A stretch of 7,867 nt of DNA, from NCBI GenBank assembly GCA_023420935.1, contig JAEZUR010000033.1, forward strand, positions 1-7,867. The letters are read 5' to 3'. A program made the position numbers and the translations under genes. The notes under the pieces were generated by a model. It was not told the DNA's origin. It was given only the letters and a program-made list of their open reading frames with translations, and ran no database searches. This DNA comes from Bacillota bacterium (GTDB lineage Bacteria > Bacillota > Clostridia > Lachnospirales > Lachnospiraceae). Numbering within the stretch: the first letter of the stretch is position 1; each line of letters starts with the position of its first letter. This document shows positions 5,953-7,867 of this stretch, in pieces.

Positions 5953-7140
5953 TTATGGACGCCAAATATGCCACAAAGCGTTATCCGTACCTCGGGCAAA
6001 TACATCGAGTCGTGTACTTCCCCAAGATTCAGCAGCAGGTTCTGAGGTTAAGATGCCACCAAGGTTCAACCATCCACTCCATCTTTTACCATCCCATGTA
6101 CGATAGATTAATTGATTATTCTCTCCTCGTGCAAAAACGTCTAATCGATCAGAACCTGTTGATGTACATGCAGGGCCAGAAGTGATAGAACCGCCACCTA
6201 GGTCTTCCCAATCACTCCAACTTCGGCCATTCCAATATTTATGCCACAGACTTTGGTTTTGGCCTCTTCCAAAAACATCGATACGGTTAGGTGCCCACGA
6301 AGTAGCAGCAGGAGCAGAAGTGAGGATACCACCTAAGTCTTCCCAATCACTCCAGCGCCTAGAATCCCAATATTTATGCCATAAAGAATCATTTTGTCCA
6401 ATACCAAAAACATCCAGACGATTCGATTGCCAAGAGGAAACTGCAGTAGCATATTTCAATACGCCACCTAAGTCTTCCCAATCACTCCAACGATTATTAT
6501 CCCAGTACTTATGCCAAAGTGCTTGATTTTGTCCGATAGCGAACACATCAATGCGATTAGGACCCCAGGAAGTAGCAGATGGTGCTGAGTATAGAACACC
6601 ACCAAGGTCTTCCCAATCACTCCATCGTATTCCGTTCCAATATTTATGCCAAAGTGCCTGATTCTGACCTTTGGCAAATACATCTAGGCGATTGCTTTGC
6701 CAGGATGCAACTCCAGGAGCGGAAGTTAAAATTCCTCCAAGAGATTCCCATAAACTCCAGGAAGAGACGGGAGAATCAACAGCTTCTTCTAGATTTTCTA
6801 GGATGGTTCTTATAACATCACCAAATATCTGATTGATTAAATTGTTAGGAACTCGCATGCTTCGTAAAGTATAGAATACTAACGTATTATCTCGGCGCAT
6901 AGCATTGAGTAGTCGATTGGTTTTTTCTTCTATTGTTCCTTCGAAATCTCCTTCATTGGTTAACACATAATTTACGATACTATTCAAAATTCGTCTTGTT
7001 ACAACTCGTTGAACGCCATATCGTTGTAGATTAGTGTAATATCTTTCATATGTTTTATTTAATATATTCATCATACGGTTAATATCTTGTGGTCTTTGCA
7101 TGATGCTTATTTCATCGGGATACTTAGCACAATCACTCAT
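5953..7140 (-). CDS. PLL/DUF346-like beta-propeller lectin with unknown N-domain
   Basis: This 395-residue protein has two parts. Residues 1-125 form a mostly helical, charged domain that I do not recognise. Residues 128-395 are six tandem units of about 45 residues beginning at 128, 173, 218, 263, 308 and 354, with the pattern WSxWExLGG, a Ser/Ala/Pro turn, SWxxNRxDVF, GQNxxLWHKYW. This is the signature of DUF346/PLL-type repeats, whose characterised members (Photorhabdus luminescens lectins) are sugar-binding beta-propellers. Unit 5 is degenerate: it has TSTG where others have TSWG, and LIYRTW where others have LWHKYW. There is no signal peptide, so it is cytoplasmic or released by lysis, for example onto the spore surface. 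AGAAGG (7148-7153, read on the minus strand) lies seven bases before the ATG. Sugar binding is inferred from the family. Confidence 0.82.
   Translation of the reverse strand: MSDCAKYPDEISIMQRPQDINRMMNILNKTYERYYTNLQRYGVQRVVTRRILNSIVNYVLTNEGDFEGTIEEKTNRLLNAMRRDNTLVFYTLRSMRVPNNLINQIFGDVIRTILENLEEAVDSPVSSWSLWESLGGILTSAPGVASWQSNRLDVFAKGQNQALWHKYWNGIRWSDWEDLGGVLYSAPSATSWGPNRIDVFAIGQNQALWHKYWDNNRWSDWEDLGGVLKYATAVSSWQSNRLDVFGIGQNDSLWHKYWDSRRWSDWEDLGGILTSAPAATSWAPNRIDVFGRGQNQSLWHKYWNGRSWSDWEDLGGGSITSGPACTSTGSDRLDVFARGENNQLIYRTWDGKRWSGWLNLGGILTSEPAAESWGSTRLDVFARGTDNALWHIWRP
5956..6759 (-). repeat. Six tandem ~135-bp coding repeats (lectin blades)
   Basis: Units 1 to 4 are exactly 135 bp, unit 5 is 138 bp, and the last is shorter. 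The plus-strand string GTCTTCCCAATCACTCCA recurs with perfect 135-base phase, starting at 6202, 6337, 6472 and 6607. The DNA identity suggests recent unit duplication or homogenisation by recombination, so copy number may vary between strains. Confidence 0.88.
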
Positions 7141-7212
7141 TCCAAAACCTTCTTAATAAATCAATTACTATAAATATATGCCAATCCATAACAAACGTCT
7201 CAAAAAGGAAAA

Positions 7213-7241
7213 ATTATATCATAAACTATCCGTTTGATATA
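7213..7241 (-). promoter_or_regulatory. Extended -10 promoter of the lectin gene
   Basis: On the minus strand TGATATAAT (complement of 7213-7221) is a perfect extended -10 (TGn plus TATAAT). No good -35 is present at the proper spacing (7236-7241 reads TATATC), which fits dependence on an activator. Transcription would begin near 7206, with a leader of about 65 bases. Confidence 0.6.
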
Positions 7242-7256
7242 GGAAATATTTCCTAT
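7239..7256. promoter_or_regulatory. Perfect 18-bp palindrome, candidate operator
   Basis: ATAGGAAATATTTCCTAT is its own reverse complement. It lies between the divergent lectin and PPC-like genes, overlapping the -35 position of the lectin promoter and ending four bases before the -35 of the plus-strand promoter. I do not recognise it as a site for a known regulator. Confidence 0.6.
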
Positions 7257-7260
7257 TTCA

Positions 7261-7289
7261 TTGACAATAAATCCTAAATATTCTAAAAT
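7261..7289 (+). promoter_or_regulatory. Sigma-A-type promoter of the PPC-like secreted protein gene
   Basis: A perfect TTGACA (7261-7266) is followed after 17 bases by TAAAAT (7284-7289), five of six matches to consensus. Transcription would begin near 7296, and AGGAGA (7329-7334) lies five bases before the ATG. Confidence 0.75.
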
Positions 7290-7339
7290 TATACTAGCTC
7301 AGGGAAAAATAGGAATAAATATAATATTAGGAGATAGGT

Positions 7340-7867
7340 ATGAGAAGCAGAAAATCAAGGATTGGACTAGTTACATTTTCATTGTTATTGATAGCATTTT
7401 TTTATTTTATGAATACATATAGCAATAAAGTTTGTGCAGCAGGCGGTAATGGTTTTGATAATGCATTGGAAATAACGAAATTTGATAAACAGACAAAGGA
7501 TACGATAACAGCGGAGAATAGTAATAGATATTATAAGATCCATTTAAAATCCAGTGGAAAATTGACCATTCAATTAAATGCATCTATATCAGATATCTAT
7601 GTCAGAGTATATAATTCGTCTACATATATTCTTGATGATCAGTATGTGTTGTACGATAAAGAAAAAAATAATTATAGTACCAAATGGGGTCAGTATTTAG
7701 AAAGCGGAACTTATTATATCTCAGTGAATTCACAGTTGATGGAATCAGTTGGCGCATTTTATTATACCATCTCTTTTGATGCAGTAAAAACTGATGACAA
7801 GGAAACCAATAACTTAAACAGTAATGGTCAAGAAATGGCACCTAATAAAACATATAAGGGTTTAATC
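7340..7867 (+). CDS. Secreted protein with PPC-like beta-sandwich (3' end beyond window)
   Basis: The reading frame stays open for 176 codons and runs off the window, so the C-terminus is missing. Residues 1-33 are a Sec signal peptide: MRSRKSR, a hydrophobic core (8-24), and a VCA site with cleavage likely after Ala33 or Ala34. Residues about 37-147 look like a bacterial pre-peptidase C-terminal (PPC-like) beta-sandwich: the FDNALEI opening, NRYYKIHLKSSGKLTIQLN, a DIYVRVYN strand, LESGTYYISVNS and a closing FYYTISF. A Lys/Asn/Asp linker follows, and APNKTYKGLI at the edge looks like the start of a second copy of the domain. Tandem PPC-like domains are common on clostridial cell-surface proteins and exoenzymes, so a catalytic or anchoring module may follow. 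The gene is divergent from the lectin gene and shares its control region. Confidence 0.7.
   Translation, partial: MRSRKSRIGLVTFSLLLIAFFYFMNTYSNKVCAAGGNGFDNALEITKFDKQTKDTITAENSNRYYKIHLKSSGKLTIQLNASISDIYVRVYNSSTYILDDQYVLYDKEKNNYSTKWGQYLESGTYYISVNSQLMESVGAFYYTISFDAVKTDDKETNNLNSNGQEMAPNKTYKGLI

Noticed and set aside
5708..6106. Plus-strand 132-codon frame across the fold-back element
   Set aside because: It runs through the MATE end, the element and the antisense of the lectin gene, has no ribosome site, and its protein is low in recognisable pattern.
6182..6526. Plus-strand open frame opposite the lectin gene
   Set aside because: It is the antisense of the 135-bp coding repeats; its own repeats follow from theirs.
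6202..6759. Regularly spaced repeats resembling a CRISPR array
   Set aside because: The 135-base period is a multiple of three, and the units encode aligned lectin blades with no unique spacers.
7160..7200. Sporulation sigma (SigE/SigK-like) promoter for the lectin gene
   Set aside because: The minus strand has CATATATT, similar to a SigE -10, but no matching -35 at the usual spacing; the extended -10 further upstream is better supported.

Overview
The window is AT-rich, and its Shine-Dalgarno sequences, sigma-A-type promoters, U-tract terminators and gene families all point to a low-GC Firmicute. A Spo0E-type sporulation phosphatase and a Cthe_2159-type beta-helix lipoprotein point further to a spore-forming member of the Clostridia, plausibly Lachnospiraceae. 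The family placement is inference from gene content, not from a marker gene.

Region 1 (1-3240) is a tight plus-strand operon. It holds a VTC-type polyphosphate polymerase domain protein, a DUF4956 membrane protein whose start overlaps the VTC stop, and a large lipoprotein with beta-helix (Cthe_2159-like) repeats, closed by a clear terminator. The layout suggests a membrane-linked unit in which a cytoplasmic polymerase-like enzyme, an integral membrane partner and an exported surface polymer-binding lipoprotein work together. A CotH-type gene often accompanies such clusters and could lie upstream of the window.

Region 2 (3241-4220) holds two small regulatory genes, each with its own terminator: a Spo0E-family aspartyl-phosphate phosphatase with the SxxxD signature, and a short XRE-type helix-turn-helix regulator with a TTG start.

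Region 3 (4298-5768) is a MATE-family efflux transporter behind a near-consensus promoter. Its last codons and stop lie inside the left arm of a ~214-bp fold-back element (5739-5952). That element fills the whole gap to the convergent next gene and probably terminates transcription from both sides. It looks like a miniature inverted-repeat element.

Region 4 (5953-7867) has two divergent genes. The minus-strand gene encodes a ~125-residue helical N-domain followed by six ~45-residue PLL/DUF346-like lectin blades, with no signal peptide. The plus-strand gene encodes a secreted protein with a PPC-like beta-sandwich and is cut by the window end. The promoters of these two genes face away from each other around a perfect 18-bp palindrome, a good candidate for a shared operator.

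No gene-free stretch exceeds 300 bases. I see no tRNA, rRNA, CRISPR array, complete insertion sequence or riboswitch. I did not find a clearly new multi-gene system. The strongest unexplained items are the fold-back element that rewrote the MATE gene end, the palindrome between the divergent genes, and the lectin with its unfamiliar N-domain.
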